This document shows positions 1 to 6,625 of a stretch of DNA of 11,087 nucleotides, in pieces. The notes below the pieces were generated by a model. It was not told the DNA's origin and did no database searches. It saw only the letters and a program-made list of their open reading frames with translations. Every line of letters starts with the position of its first letter. Within the stretch, counting starts at the first letter, position 1. Origin of the DNA: JBFJVZ01 sp041623895 (lineage in GTDB: Bacteria > Planctomycetota > Planctomycetia > Pirellulales > Pirellulaceae); NCBI GenBank assembly GCA_041623895.1, contig JBFJVZ010000266.1:1-11087 (forward strand), read 5' to 3'. The position numbers were made by a program, and so were the translations under genes.

Positions 1-1
1 G

Positions 2-1744
2 GACCGTCAGTATCTGGTTGACGGGATTCTGCGCGGCACTGATTCCTGGGCCATCCCCGTCCTGCATCCCTTTGCTGACAACAACAGTGTTCAGTTTTTT
101 AACGGTTTTGCTGATCTGAAACCGAAGAGCGGAACGGTCCAATGGAGTGTCAATGAAGCCTTGAAAGGGCAATCGGTCAATTGGGAGTTCGAGGTCGCAC
201 AATCACAGGTGATGAAGGCGAGTGACGACAAGCAGTTTCTGGAAATCGTGCCCCGTTACGACGATGGTGGCGACCAGTTCAGCCTGAAGATTCCGGTAAC
301 ACGTTTGAGTACGATCCGGGTCTCACTTGCCAACGCTGAATCGGACGTCCCAAAACTCATCGTGGGCGACCGCGTTCGCGTCGAAGGTACCATCGGTGAT
401 TATGCGGCCAACCAGGGCGTTGAACTAACGAGTTTCACCGGCCCGATCGTGGTCTATAGGAGAACGAAAGACAACACATTGCTGCAAACGACGATTTCCA
501 TCGGGCTACGAAGTGCGAAATTGACGACAACGAAGACAGTCAGCCCGTTTCGATTCCGCAAACTGCTGAGTGTGCCAACGACAGAAAAAGATGACTTTCA
601 ATACGCACGTGTTGCTGTCAGCATGGATCAGAAATCTGTCATCTCACGAAACTATCTCATCAGTCGCGGTCAGGACGTGACAGATCGTGTCGGCGCTTAC
701 TTGTGGAGACTTGACCAGGAGAATCCGAAGCGTACGCAACTACCGGACTCAACCACTTTTGGCTTTGTCCCCAACAGCACGCTGGCATACCAGGTTCATT
801 GGGGTGATGGCGTGCGGTTTTGGGATACAGGCAGTCATGCCGTCTCGGGCGACTATCTTCCACATGAACTTCGGGAGGATACCACCATTGGTCCCGCGGT
901 CAGTCCCGATGGCAAGGTCATGGTGACTCGTAGCGAGTTGGACCACTTGCAGTTTTGGGACATTCAGACTCGCAAGCCAATCACGAAGGCGATCGAGCAA
1001 CCCGGTATCGTTTATGGCATGGAGTTTTCCTCAGATGGAAAATGGTTGTTCGCGAAATCCCCCAAGTATTTGACCATCTGGGAATCCGGCACGGGCAAAT
1101 TGGCTGCTGGACCGCTTAGGCATGACATTTACAGTTATGCGCACTGGACCAAAAACAACCAACTGGTCACGCTGGAGAATAACGATCGAAACGCGGAGGT
1201 CTGGCGCAGCCAGCTCGTGATTCGTTCCGTTGATGGGTTCGCCGAAATCCGGCGGATTGCCTTGGAGGGACATGCCCGGGAAGCAAGTTGGGTGGACGAC
1301 TCGCATGTGTTGGTCGTCGCGGACAACAAGATGCCCGGGGACAAGGGACCGTATTCCTATGGAAGGAAGCTGATTTACCTGGTGTCGCTGGCAGCGGACA
1401 CCCCGCAAGTTGCAACCTTGATGCGTCGAGATTGGATCAGCAATGTTCATGTTGCTCCTGATGGCGGCTATTTCATCATTTGCACTCGGGAAGAAACGAG
1501 CTGCTGGAAAGTCGGCCAGGCCAAACCAATCTGGACACAGCCGGGCAACCAGCTTGTCTACTTTGGGGACAGGGACTGGGTGGTGTTGCACAATGGGCCT
1601 GCGATCGCTCACTCGCTAGCCGACGGTAAAGAACTGTGGCGAACAGAGCCAGTCGGAATTGCCAGGGTGATTGGATCGAATATCTGGACTTGCAACGAGA
1701 ACGAAATGCAAGTCTGGAAGGTCGAACCTAAGGAGTTGCGTTGA
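2..1744 (+). CDS. WD40-like beta-propeller protein, 5'-truncated by window edge
   Basis: The reading frame is open from base 2 to the TGA at 1742-1744, giving 580 visible residues. The first 53 codons have no stop and no ATG or GTG and read as ordinary protein (for example WAIPVLHPFADNNSVQFFNG), so the gene very likely starts left of the window; the TTG at 161 is not needed as a start. Visible residues about 50-155 look like a beta-rich domain containing PKLIVGDRVRVEGTIGDY, reminiscent of an OB-type barrel (inference). After that come degenerate WD40-type blades: VSPDGKVMVT followed by LQFWDIQTRK near 898-980, FSSDGKWLFA followed by LTIWESGTGK near 1024-1100, and VAPDGGYFII near 1450. Late blades mention only W and GKELW-type ends. 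No catalytic residues are apparent. The likely role is protein binding or scaffolding. Cell location cannot be judged because the N-terminus is missing. The following gene lies 230 nt downstream. Confidence 0.8.
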   Translation, partial: DRQYLVDGILRGTDSWAIPVLHPFADNNSVQFFNGFADLKPKSGTVQWSVNEALKGQSVNWEFEVAQSQVMKASDDKQFLEIVPRYDDGGDQFSLKIPVTRLSTIRVSLANAESDVPKLIVGDRVRVEGTIGDYAANQGVELTSFTGPIVVYRRTKDNTLLQTTISIGLRSAKLTTTKTVSPFRFRKLLSVPTTEKDDFQYARVAVSMDQKSVISRNYLISRGQDVTDRVGAYLWRLDQENPKRTQLPDSTTFGFVPNSTLAYQVHWGDGVRFWDTGSHAVSGDYLPHELREDTTIGPAVSPDGKVMVTRSELDHLQFWDIQTRKPITKAIEQPGIVYGMEFSSDGKWLFAKSPKYLTIWESGTGKLAAGPLRHDIYSYAHWTKNNQLVTLENNDRNAEVWRSQLVIRSVDGFAEIRRIALEGHAREASWVDDSHVLVVADNKMPGDKGPYSYGRKLIYLVSLAADTPQVATLMRRDWISNVHVAPDGGYFIICTREETSCWKVGQAKPIWTQPGNQLVYFGDRDWVVLHNGPAIAHSLADGKELWRTEPVGIARVIGSNIWTCNENEMQVWKVEPKELR

Positions 1745-1914
1745 CGTTCCGTGCCGGTCCAGTCGAAGCACACACTGCCAGCACGCTCGATAAATACTGA
1801 CAATCGCACTCAAAGGAAACCAAATGCCATGCTGCGGATGCCAACCCAGATAACCACCACACTGCTGCTGACATAACACCTGGATCAAAAACGGGGGCAT
1901 TCCACCGCCATCCC

Positions 1915-1953
1915 AGGAATGATGATTTTGCTGATTCCTTGCCAAGATAGGAA
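1915..1953 (+). other. Three-arm inverted repeat in the leader of the 1975 gene
   Basis: AGGAAT at 1915-1920 is complementary to ATTCCT at 1934-1939 (13-nt loop). The same central arm (TTCCT, 1935-1939) is also complementary to AGGAA at 1949-1953 (9-nt loop). The two hairpins exclude each other. The third arm sits about 20 nt before the ATG at 1975. The stems are only 5-6 bp, so an RNA switch is speculative; the first hairpin could equally be a weak terminator for the upstream WD40 gene, although no T-run follows. Confidence 0.2.
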
Positions 1954-1961
1954 GGTCGTAC

Positions 1962-1971
1962 CCTGATCAGG
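1962..1971. promoter_or_regulatory. 10-bp perfect palindrome next to the 1975 start
   Basis: CCTGATCAGG is a perfect 10-bp palindrome ending 3 nt before the ATG at 1975. It could be a small operator half-site pair or chance; a 10-bp palindrome is expected about ten times in 11 kb. It is listed for its position only. Confidence 0.12.
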
Positions 1972-1974
1972 TTT

Positions 1975-2655
1975 ATGAGCCGTTCGTCGGGAGTAAAGGT
2001 AAGACGCCAAACTCAACCGCTTCGCAGACGTAAGACAAACATGCAACGTAGACTCATTCTGATTTCGGTGGTCGCCGTTACCGCAATTCTCGTGGCGATT
2101 CCACTTGGTATTCGCTTCTACAAAACGAACGAGTTTTATGCGAGAAAGGCCTCAACGTTGGAAAGGATTGCAACGAAGAAGCTCGTGGATGGAAAAATCG
2201 TATCGATGAACGAAGATTTGATCCTCGCAATTAGACAGTCGACGCAATCAACGCTTCAGCGGCCAAGGATTTGGAAGCCAAAGATGTTCGCGAACTACTA
2301 CGCCGATGGTTGGGTAGTTGATGTGGGCTGGATTGCTGACGGACCAATGGCCAATGGGCTGCAAATCAACTTTGCGGATGGAACATCGGCAAAAGTTGCC
2401 TTCAGCGAGCCAGTCCTCGCCGACCTTGAAAAACGGAAACCGAACATCTACTACTTTCACGCATCCGTTGATGAGAACGACTCAAGTGTGTTGTCGCGAG
2501 AACTCTCACCGAGTGATGTAGAATCAGCGTGCCTGTTGGCAGACGACCAGCCGGTGTCGGCTAACTTCACGGTGGATATATCCGACGCAAAACCGATTTG
2601 GGCAAAAGACGAAAAGAATAGCACCGACTCGGCGGAGGCAGGGGCAGCAGAATAA
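1975..2655 (+). CDS. Membrane-anchored hypothetical protein
   Basis: I do not recognise this 226-residue protein. It begins with an Arg/Lys-rich stretch (residues 1-26) and one strongly hydrophobic segment at about 27-46 (ILISVVAVTAILVAIPLGI), then a soluble region. This fits a single-pass inner-membrane protein with an outside C-terminal domain (positive-inside rule). The soluble part has an alternating beta-rich look around residues 105-165 (GWVVDVGWIADG, LQINFADGTSAKVAF) and an acidic, Ala/Glu-rich C-terminal tail. No enzymatic motif is visible. An alternative start is the ATG at 2041, which gives a 204-residue protein beginning MQRRLILIS and a compact anchor; neither start has a good Shine-Dalgarno, so the choice is open. 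It lies 230 nt after the WD40 gene and 293 nt before the next gene, so probably its own unit. A remnant in the same frame follows at 2677-2784. Confidence 0.7.
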   Translation: MSRSSGVKVRRQTQPLRRRKTNMQRRLILISVVAVTAILVAIPLGIRFYKTNEFYARKASTLERIATKKLVDGKIVSMNEDLILAIRQSTQSTLQRPRIWKPKMFANYYADGWVVDVGWIADGPMANGLQINFADGTSAKVAFSEPVLADLEKRKPNIYYFHASVDENDSSVLSRELSPSDVESACLLADDQPVSANFTVDISDAKPIWAKDEKNSTDSAEAGAAE

Positions 2656-2676
2656 ACTGAAGCTTGCGGCACCTGA

Positions 2677-2784
2677 AGCAACAGTGCACTCGAAACCACG
2701 GTTGGTGATCGGATCAAGTACTTTGGCGATTATGGATTGTTGGAAGAGATCGCTCGCGTGGACTGGATCTACTTGAATCTTTAA
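2677..2784 (+). pseudogene. Short in-frame coding remnant (C-terminal-like fragment)
   Basis: After the TAA of the preceding gene (2653-2655) and a second in-frame TGA (2674-2676), the same frame reads 35 residues with protein-like composition, including VGDRIKYFGDYGLLEEIARV and DWIYLNL, to a TAA at 2782-2784. There is no ATG, GTG or TTG near its front (the first candidate, TTG, is well inside), so it is not a likely independent gene. It may be the decayed end of an older gene or a lost C-terminal extension of the 1975 gene. The source family is not recognised. Beyond it, 2785-2935 holds nothing I can support. Confidence 0.3.
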
Positions 2785-2935
2785 GCTGTGTGCTGCCTGA
2801 CGCAAAGTTCAATTCACTGTCCGGTGACCTATAGTGAGAAACCTCATCATCGCATCCGGGATTTAGACTTGAGCAAGCATCTGCTGGGCCATTGAATATG
2901 GATGATGAAGTTTGCGATCGAAGAAGATCATGATG

Positions 2936-2940
2936 AAGGA
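2936..2940 (+). promoter_or_regulatory. Ribosome binding site for the 2949 gene
   Basis: AAGGA sits 8 nt before the ATG at 2949. It supports that start over other ATGs just upstream in other frames, and the protein then begins directly with a signal peptide. Confidence 0.5.
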
Positions 2941-2948
2941 AAAGATTC

Positions 2949-4103
2949 ATGCACTCAACACATGCACTCTTGGTGACCGTTATTATCGCGTTGTCCGCCA
3001 CGGGATTCGCGCAGAAGCCGAAACAGAATCCTCAACAAACTCCCACAGACAGTTCAGTCACGGCAAAGATCGTGTCCACGCAAGTGATCAAACAGCGGGA
3101 GGACACGAGATCATCGACGGACCTCGTCGCGTTCAATGATCAGTTGTTTTTGACATTTCTTGAACGCTGGACGAAGGGTTCTTCAGAAAGCTGTATTCGC
3201 ATCATGTCGTCCAAGGATGGATCAGCGTGGAACACGGTCGCGACGATTCGTCAGCGGGATAAGGATCGTTATCTTGTTCGACGTCACCCGGGAGAATTCA
3301 GAGGGCTCCGTTTGGACGACACCCCCAGATTTTCGATCGAGTCGGAGAATCGCTTGTCGATTCGCGCGATCGACGCCAAGTTTGGCACTCGCGAATTTGA
3401 CACGAGACGGATGGCGGGGTGGTCATCGAACAACGGAACCGAGTGGAGTTACGAGGGACCGCTGAATGAAGTCTTACAATGGAGTGAGATTGCCTGGAAC
3501 GGCGGCCAGGGATACGCATACGGATATGGCGGCCCTTGTGGGGAATCGCTAGCGATGAAAATCCTGGCGACAGAAGATGGCAAGGGGATGCGTGAAATCT
3601 ACGAGTACTTCAACTTCAATGGATCGGATCCGGAGCGCGCCGCTTTGTTTTTCGATGATGCCAATCGCCTTTGTTGCTTGACGCCGATGTACGGCGGCGG
3701 ACGAAAGACCAGGGTCAAAGATGTCAAAAGGGGTAACTACGCACTGGCGTACATCGGCACAGCGGAACCGCCCTACAAAAAATGGACCTGGACACAAACG
3801 AATATGGCGATTTGGTCGCCGCGCGTTATTTCCGTACCGGAAATAGGGTTTGTTGCCGCCGTAGAAATCAGGTCGGAACCAATCCGTACTTCACTCTGCA
3901 GTTTGGACATGGCCACCGGCAAGTTAACCGAATTACTGAGCTTTGGTGATCTTCGCCGAGAGCAATTGGGTATCGATGACCATGAACCGCTTGGTGCGGA
4001 AGACCTGCCAATCGGACTTGCCACACACAACGGACACGTGTGGGTCAGCTACAACCGCGGCGGTGCCGTATACCTTGCCAAAATAACGCTCCAACGGGGG
4101 TGA
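2949..4103 (+). CDS. Secreted BNR/sialidase-like beta-propeller protein
   Basis: The 384-residue product has a clear signal peptide: ALLVTVIIALSATGFAQ, with likely cleavage near residue 21. The mature part looks like a sialidase-fold (BNR) propeller. It has two Asp-box-like turns, SSKDGSAWNTV at 87-97 and WSSNNGTEWSYEG at 158-170, separated by beta-strand-like segments, and it ends in a strand-rich tail (GHVWVSYNRGGAVYLAKITL). The length suits a single six-bladed domain. Active sialidases use an Arg triad, a Tyr/Glu pair and an Asp; I cannot assign these here, so I call it a BNR-like glycan- or protein-binding protein, not an enzyme. Cysteines at 82, 197, 242-243 and 317 could form disulfides outside the cytoplasm. 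An AAGGA lies 8 nt upstream of the start. A 191-nt gap separates it from the next gene, so it is probably transcribed separately. Confidence 0.75.
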   Translation: MHSTHALLVTVIIALSATGFAQKPKQNPQQTPTDSSVTAKIVSTQVIKQREDTRSSTDLVAFNDQLFLTFLERWTKGSSESCIRIMSSKDGSAWNTVATIRQRDKDRYLVRRHPGEFRGLRLDDTPRFSIESENRLSIRAIDAKFGTREFDTRRMAGWSSNNGTEWSYEGPLNEVLQWSEIAWNGGQGYAYGYGGPCGESLAMKILATEDGKGMREIYEYFNFNGSDPERAALFFDDANRLCCLTPMYGGGRKTRVKDVKRGNYALAYIGTAEPPYKKWTWTQTNMAIWSPRVISVPEIGFVAAVEIRSEPIRTSLCSLDMATGKLTELLSFGDLRREQLGIDDHEPLGAEDLPIGLATHNGHVWVSYNRGGAVYLAKITLQRG

Positions 4104-4109
4104 CCGAGC

Positions 4110-4136
4110 TCATCATCGTTATCCATAGAATGATGA
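4110..4136 (+). terminator. Possible weak hairpin after the BNR-like gene
   Basis: TCATCAT at 4110-4116 pairs perfectly with ATGATGA at 4130-4136, with a 13-nt loop, beginning 7 nt after the stop of the 2949 gene. It is AT-rich and lacks a T-run, so intrinsic termination is only a possibility. The rest of the gap to 4283 shows a TTGACA-like hexamer near 4217 without a matching -10 box, so no promoter is called. Confidence 0.2.
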
Positions 4137-4283
4137 TTCGTTGCTAGACACCGTTCTTTAAAATCAACTGCTACGAAGATGTTCCGAATCGTTACACCTT
4201 GGACTGACCACACGTTTTTTGACATCAAGAATCTGGACCTGCTCCCCCAGTTACACAGCGGTGGCCAAGCGTTTGAATGAATC

Positions 4284-4287
4284 AGGA
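4284..4287 (+). promoter_or_regulatory. Ribosome binding site that favours the 4295 start
   Basis: AGGA lies 7 nt before the ATG at 4295 and inside the reading frame if translation began at the ATG at 4277. The upstream ATG has no comparable site. This makes 4295 the better start. Confidence 0.45.
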
Positions 4288-4294
4288 AAAACTA

Positions 4295-6160
4295 ATGAAG
4301 CGAACCGCGACCAACTCTGCAAGCGATCCCATAGCGAAAGTAGCCCTGTTTAACCGAAAGTCCACAGCGGTGTCGTACGCCATTAGTCGAGTGGAGAGGT
4401 GGTGTTTGTTGTCTGTTGTCATCGGCACGTTAGCCATGGCGCCACCGTCAGCCGCTGACCAGCCACTGTCGCATTTGAGCGTTGGAGAAACCAACTCGAC
4501 AAAAGGCAAAGTTTCGTATCTTCCGAAACCTGATCAGCAACTGTTGCAACAGAACAACATTGGCACTTCGCCAGACGAGTTGTGGCGATTCCTGGCGGAT
4601 CCCAAACTCCCACCTTGGGAGGCTCCGCTTGAGGAGTGGCTGAAACCAATGCGTAAATCGTCCAGCGATCACCGGGAGCGATACCGTGTTCTGCAGCGAC
4701 TTGCGGCCAAAGGACTCGACGGTGACAAATGGCCCTACCTTGGAACTAACGAGAAGAGCTGTTACGCCCATCAGCCAGAGTTTGTCAAAGACGTTAAAGA
4801 TGTCTTGGTTCGCGAGCATGAAGCATCGAAACCACGAGTCGTCGAAGCGGCGATCCGTCTGCTGACGAACCGGAAACCAGACGGCATCACAAGAGAACTG
4901 ATCCGCCTCGCGCCGATGATTGCACAACTCGACAAGCGAGTTGAAGAGACGTTGATTGAATCGCTTGCCGAGATTTCGGTACAGGATGGAATGCCTGATC
5001 CGAGTTTGCTCGCGGCAACAAAGGCAAATGACCCAATCGTTCGCGGATTGACCATTCGCAGTCTGCTTCGATCACGAGGTCTGCAGGCTGAGGCTGCCGT
5101 AGCTTTGCTGGACGACGAAGACCTGACGGTCAAGTGGCAGATCGCGATGGGGCTGATTGACCAGAAAAACAAGGTAGCGATTCCCACGCTCATCGACCTG
5201 ATCCCGAAAGTTTCAAACGCACAGGCGGCGTACCTTGAAAAGCTCTTGCATCACATCACCGGTAACGGGCCGGCGTTAACGCTCGCCGGAGACAGGGAAT
5301 CTCGTTTGAAAGCCCGTCAGGTATGGATGGCGTGGTGGAAAGACAACTCACGACGAGTGACTCCCGACCAAATCTCACATGGTATTACATTCGCCTACAA
5401 CGACACCGATGTCGTGGAGTTGGATTTAGACGGCGAGATTGTTTGGGAACTTGAAATCCGACCGATGTTGCGTAGCGATCCAAATTGCGTGCAAAGGCTT
5501 GCCAACGGAAACATCTTACTAGGCGAATCGGCAACGCTGCGTGACTGGGACCGCCGCGTGGTCGAGCTGACCAGAACCGGGGCGGTTGTCTGGGAATATG
5601 AAGCTGGCCGCGTGAAGACGTTCGAGCGTTTGAGAGATGGACGCACATTGATCGGCGTTCACATTCTGGACGCGGAAGGAAAACGCAGACAACTTTTTCC
5701 ATCGGGCAGTTGCGACCATGTGCGCGGCAATCCAAAAGGTGGTTTTGTTCTGACGCAGTATGGAGACACGACGGTCGAGGGTTATCCAACGGCGGTGAAC
5801 GATGGGCCATGCTTCCGGAAGTTGACCGAAGTCAGCGCTAACGGCCAACGAATGCGTGTCACGAGGGTGCGCGACGAATCGACCTATGGATCAAGCAACT
5901 GGTACTTTGAATTCGCGGACAACGGCCACCTGTTGATTGCCCGAGCCGATGATGTCATGGAATTGGACGAGAATCGCAAGCCGGTGGGGATCTTTGCCAA
6001 GGGCGAATTCATTGAGCGCATCCAGCGACTTGCGAACGGCAACTACTTGATTTCGATCCACGGTTGCGGACAGAGCGAAGTCCAAGAATACACTCGTGAT
6101 GGAAAAAAGATCGGAACGATGCGGTTGCCGAGATACCTTCACTTCGTAAGCCGGCTTTAG
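4295..6160 (+). CDS. Exported HEAT-like repeat and ASST/PQQ-type propeller fusion protein
   Basis: The 621-residue product has three parts. A hydrophobic export signal lies at about 36-54 (WCLLSVVIGTLAMAPPSAA) after an unusually long basic N-region; a GTG at 4391 would give a conventional short signal peptide and is an alternative start, as is the ATG at 4277. Residues about 174-324 are paired amphipathic helices of HEAT type (VVEAAIRLLTNR, IVRGLTIRSLLRSRG, LTVKWQIAMGLID), followed by VWMAWWKDN, a tryptophan-rich ending I associate with planctomycete HEAT proteins. Residues 365-621 are a propeller with repeated units: VVELDLDGEIVWELE (373-387) with RLANGNILLGE, VVELTRTGAVVWEYE with RLRDGRTLIG, KLTEVSANGQ with ADNGHLLIAR, and VMELDENRK with RLANGNYLIS. 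This resembles arylsulfotransferase or PQQ-type blades, but no catalytic histidine or cofactor site is assigned. A binding or scaffold role is inferred. It is the first gene of a tight three-gene unit. Confidence 0.75.
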   Translation: MKRTATNSASDPIAKVALFNRKSTAVSYAISRVERWCLLSVVIGTLAMAPPSAADQPLSHLSVGETNSTKGKVSYLPKPDQQLLQQNNIGTSPDELWRFLADPKLPPWEAPLEEWLKPMRKSSSDHRERYRVLQRLAAKGLDGDKWPYLGTNEKSCYAHQPEFVKDVKDVLVREHEASKPRVVEAAIRLLTNRKPDGITRELIRLAPMIAQLDKRVEETLIESLAEISVQDGMPDPSLLAATKANDPIVRGLTIRSLLRSRGLQAEAAVALLDDEDLTVKWQIAMGLIDQKNKVAIPTLIDLIPKVSNAQAAYLEKLLHHITGNGPALTLAGDRESRLKARQVWMAWWKDNSRRVTPDQISHGITFAYNDTDVVELDLDGEIVWELEIRPMLRSDPNCVQRLANGNILLGESATLRDWDRRVVELTRTGAVVWEYEAGRVKTFERLRDGRTLIGVHILDAEGKRRQLFPSGSCDHVRGNPKGGFVLTQYGDTTVEGYPTAVNDGPCFRKLTEVSANGQRMRVTRVRDESTYGSSNWYFEFADNGHLLIARADDVMELDENRKPVGIFAKGEFIERIQRLANGNYLISIHGCGQSEVQEYTRDGKKIGTMRLPRYLHFVSRL

Positions 6161-6178
6161 CAAGACACCTGAAGAAAC

Positions 6179-6625
6179 GTGAACATTCGTCCCACGACGA
6201 AAACACCGCATTCCCACTTGCGTCTCATGCCTGATCGGTATTTGGCTGGGTTGCTGGTCGTTCTTGGCGTGCTGTTTCTCTCGGAGCATTTCGTCTGGTT
6301 TCCCTTTAATGAATATAAGGGGTGCACAGTGCTGATTGCTGCGGCGATTCTCGCAGTGAGCCTGGTTCTTCTGCTCCCCTGGTTTGTATTGGCCGCGGTT
6401 CTTCGACGCCGGTTTGAGTTCAGTTTGCGTTGGCTGTTGGTGCTCGTGACGATTTGCGGATTCGTATTCGGATGGCTTGGAATGGAGGCTTTCGAGGCGA
6501 TAAGACAAAGCAGCGTGTCGGCAGCTCTCAGAGCGAAGGGGTACACGGTTGATTACACATACGAATACTTAGATCCATTGTTTAACGCACCACCTGCGCG
6601 CTCTTTGTCGGACCGAAAACGATGA
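6179..6625 (+). CDS. Small three-helix membrane protein, planctomycete FSLRxLL type
   Basis: The 148-residue protein starts with GTG, 18 nt after the preceding stop; an internal ATG at 6227 is an alternative. Three membrane segments are visible: about 21-41 (YLAGLLVVLGVLFLSEHFVW), 50-75 (TVLIAAAILAVSLVLLLPWF) and 82-101 (SLRWLLVLVTICGFVFGWLG). The third, preceded by basic RRRFEF and followed by ALRAKGYTVDYTYEYLDP, resembles a segment I know from planctomycete membrane-anchored LRR proteins, where such an FSLRTLL helix and a short Tyr-rich linker lead into LRRs on the same chain. Here the chain stops after a basic tail, and the LRRs are on the next gene, whose ATG overlaps this stop (ATGA at 6622-6625). 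Either this is a split version of the fused architecture or a stand-alone membrane partner. Function is unknown; translational coupling to the LRR gene is likely. Confidence 0.75.
   Translation: MNIRPTTKTPHSHLRLMPDRYLAGLLVVLGVLFLSEHFVWFPFNEYKGCTVLIAAAILAVSLVLLLPWFVLAAVLRRRFEFSLRWLLVLVTICGFVFGWLGMEAFEAIRQSSVSAALRAKGYTVDYTYEYLDPLFNAPPARSLSDRKR

Noticed and set aside
1031..1612. 193-codon minus-strand frame opposite the WD40-like gene
   Set aside because: It lies wholly within a coding region with clear WD40 motifs on the other strand and has no recognisable protein features.
1745..1858. Open + frame after the WD40-like stop, with a GTG at 1751
   Set aside because: Only readthrough of the same frame, with no ribosome site and low-complexity Thr/Leu end; too weak to call a gene.
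1616..1945. 109-codon minus-strand frame reaching into the 1745-1974 gap
   Set aside because: Half overlaps the end of the WD40-like gene; Trp/His/Cys-rich random-looking composition and no ribosome site.
1917..4139. Shared GAATGATGATT in two intergenic regions (near 1918 and 4128)
   Set aside because: An 11-nt match of simple sequence, with different flanks; not enough to claim a dispersed repeat.
5891..6508. 205-codon minus-strand frame across the HEAT/propeller and membrane-protein genes
   Set aside because: It spans two well-supported opposite-strand genes and has polar, repeat-poor sequence typical of antisense frames.
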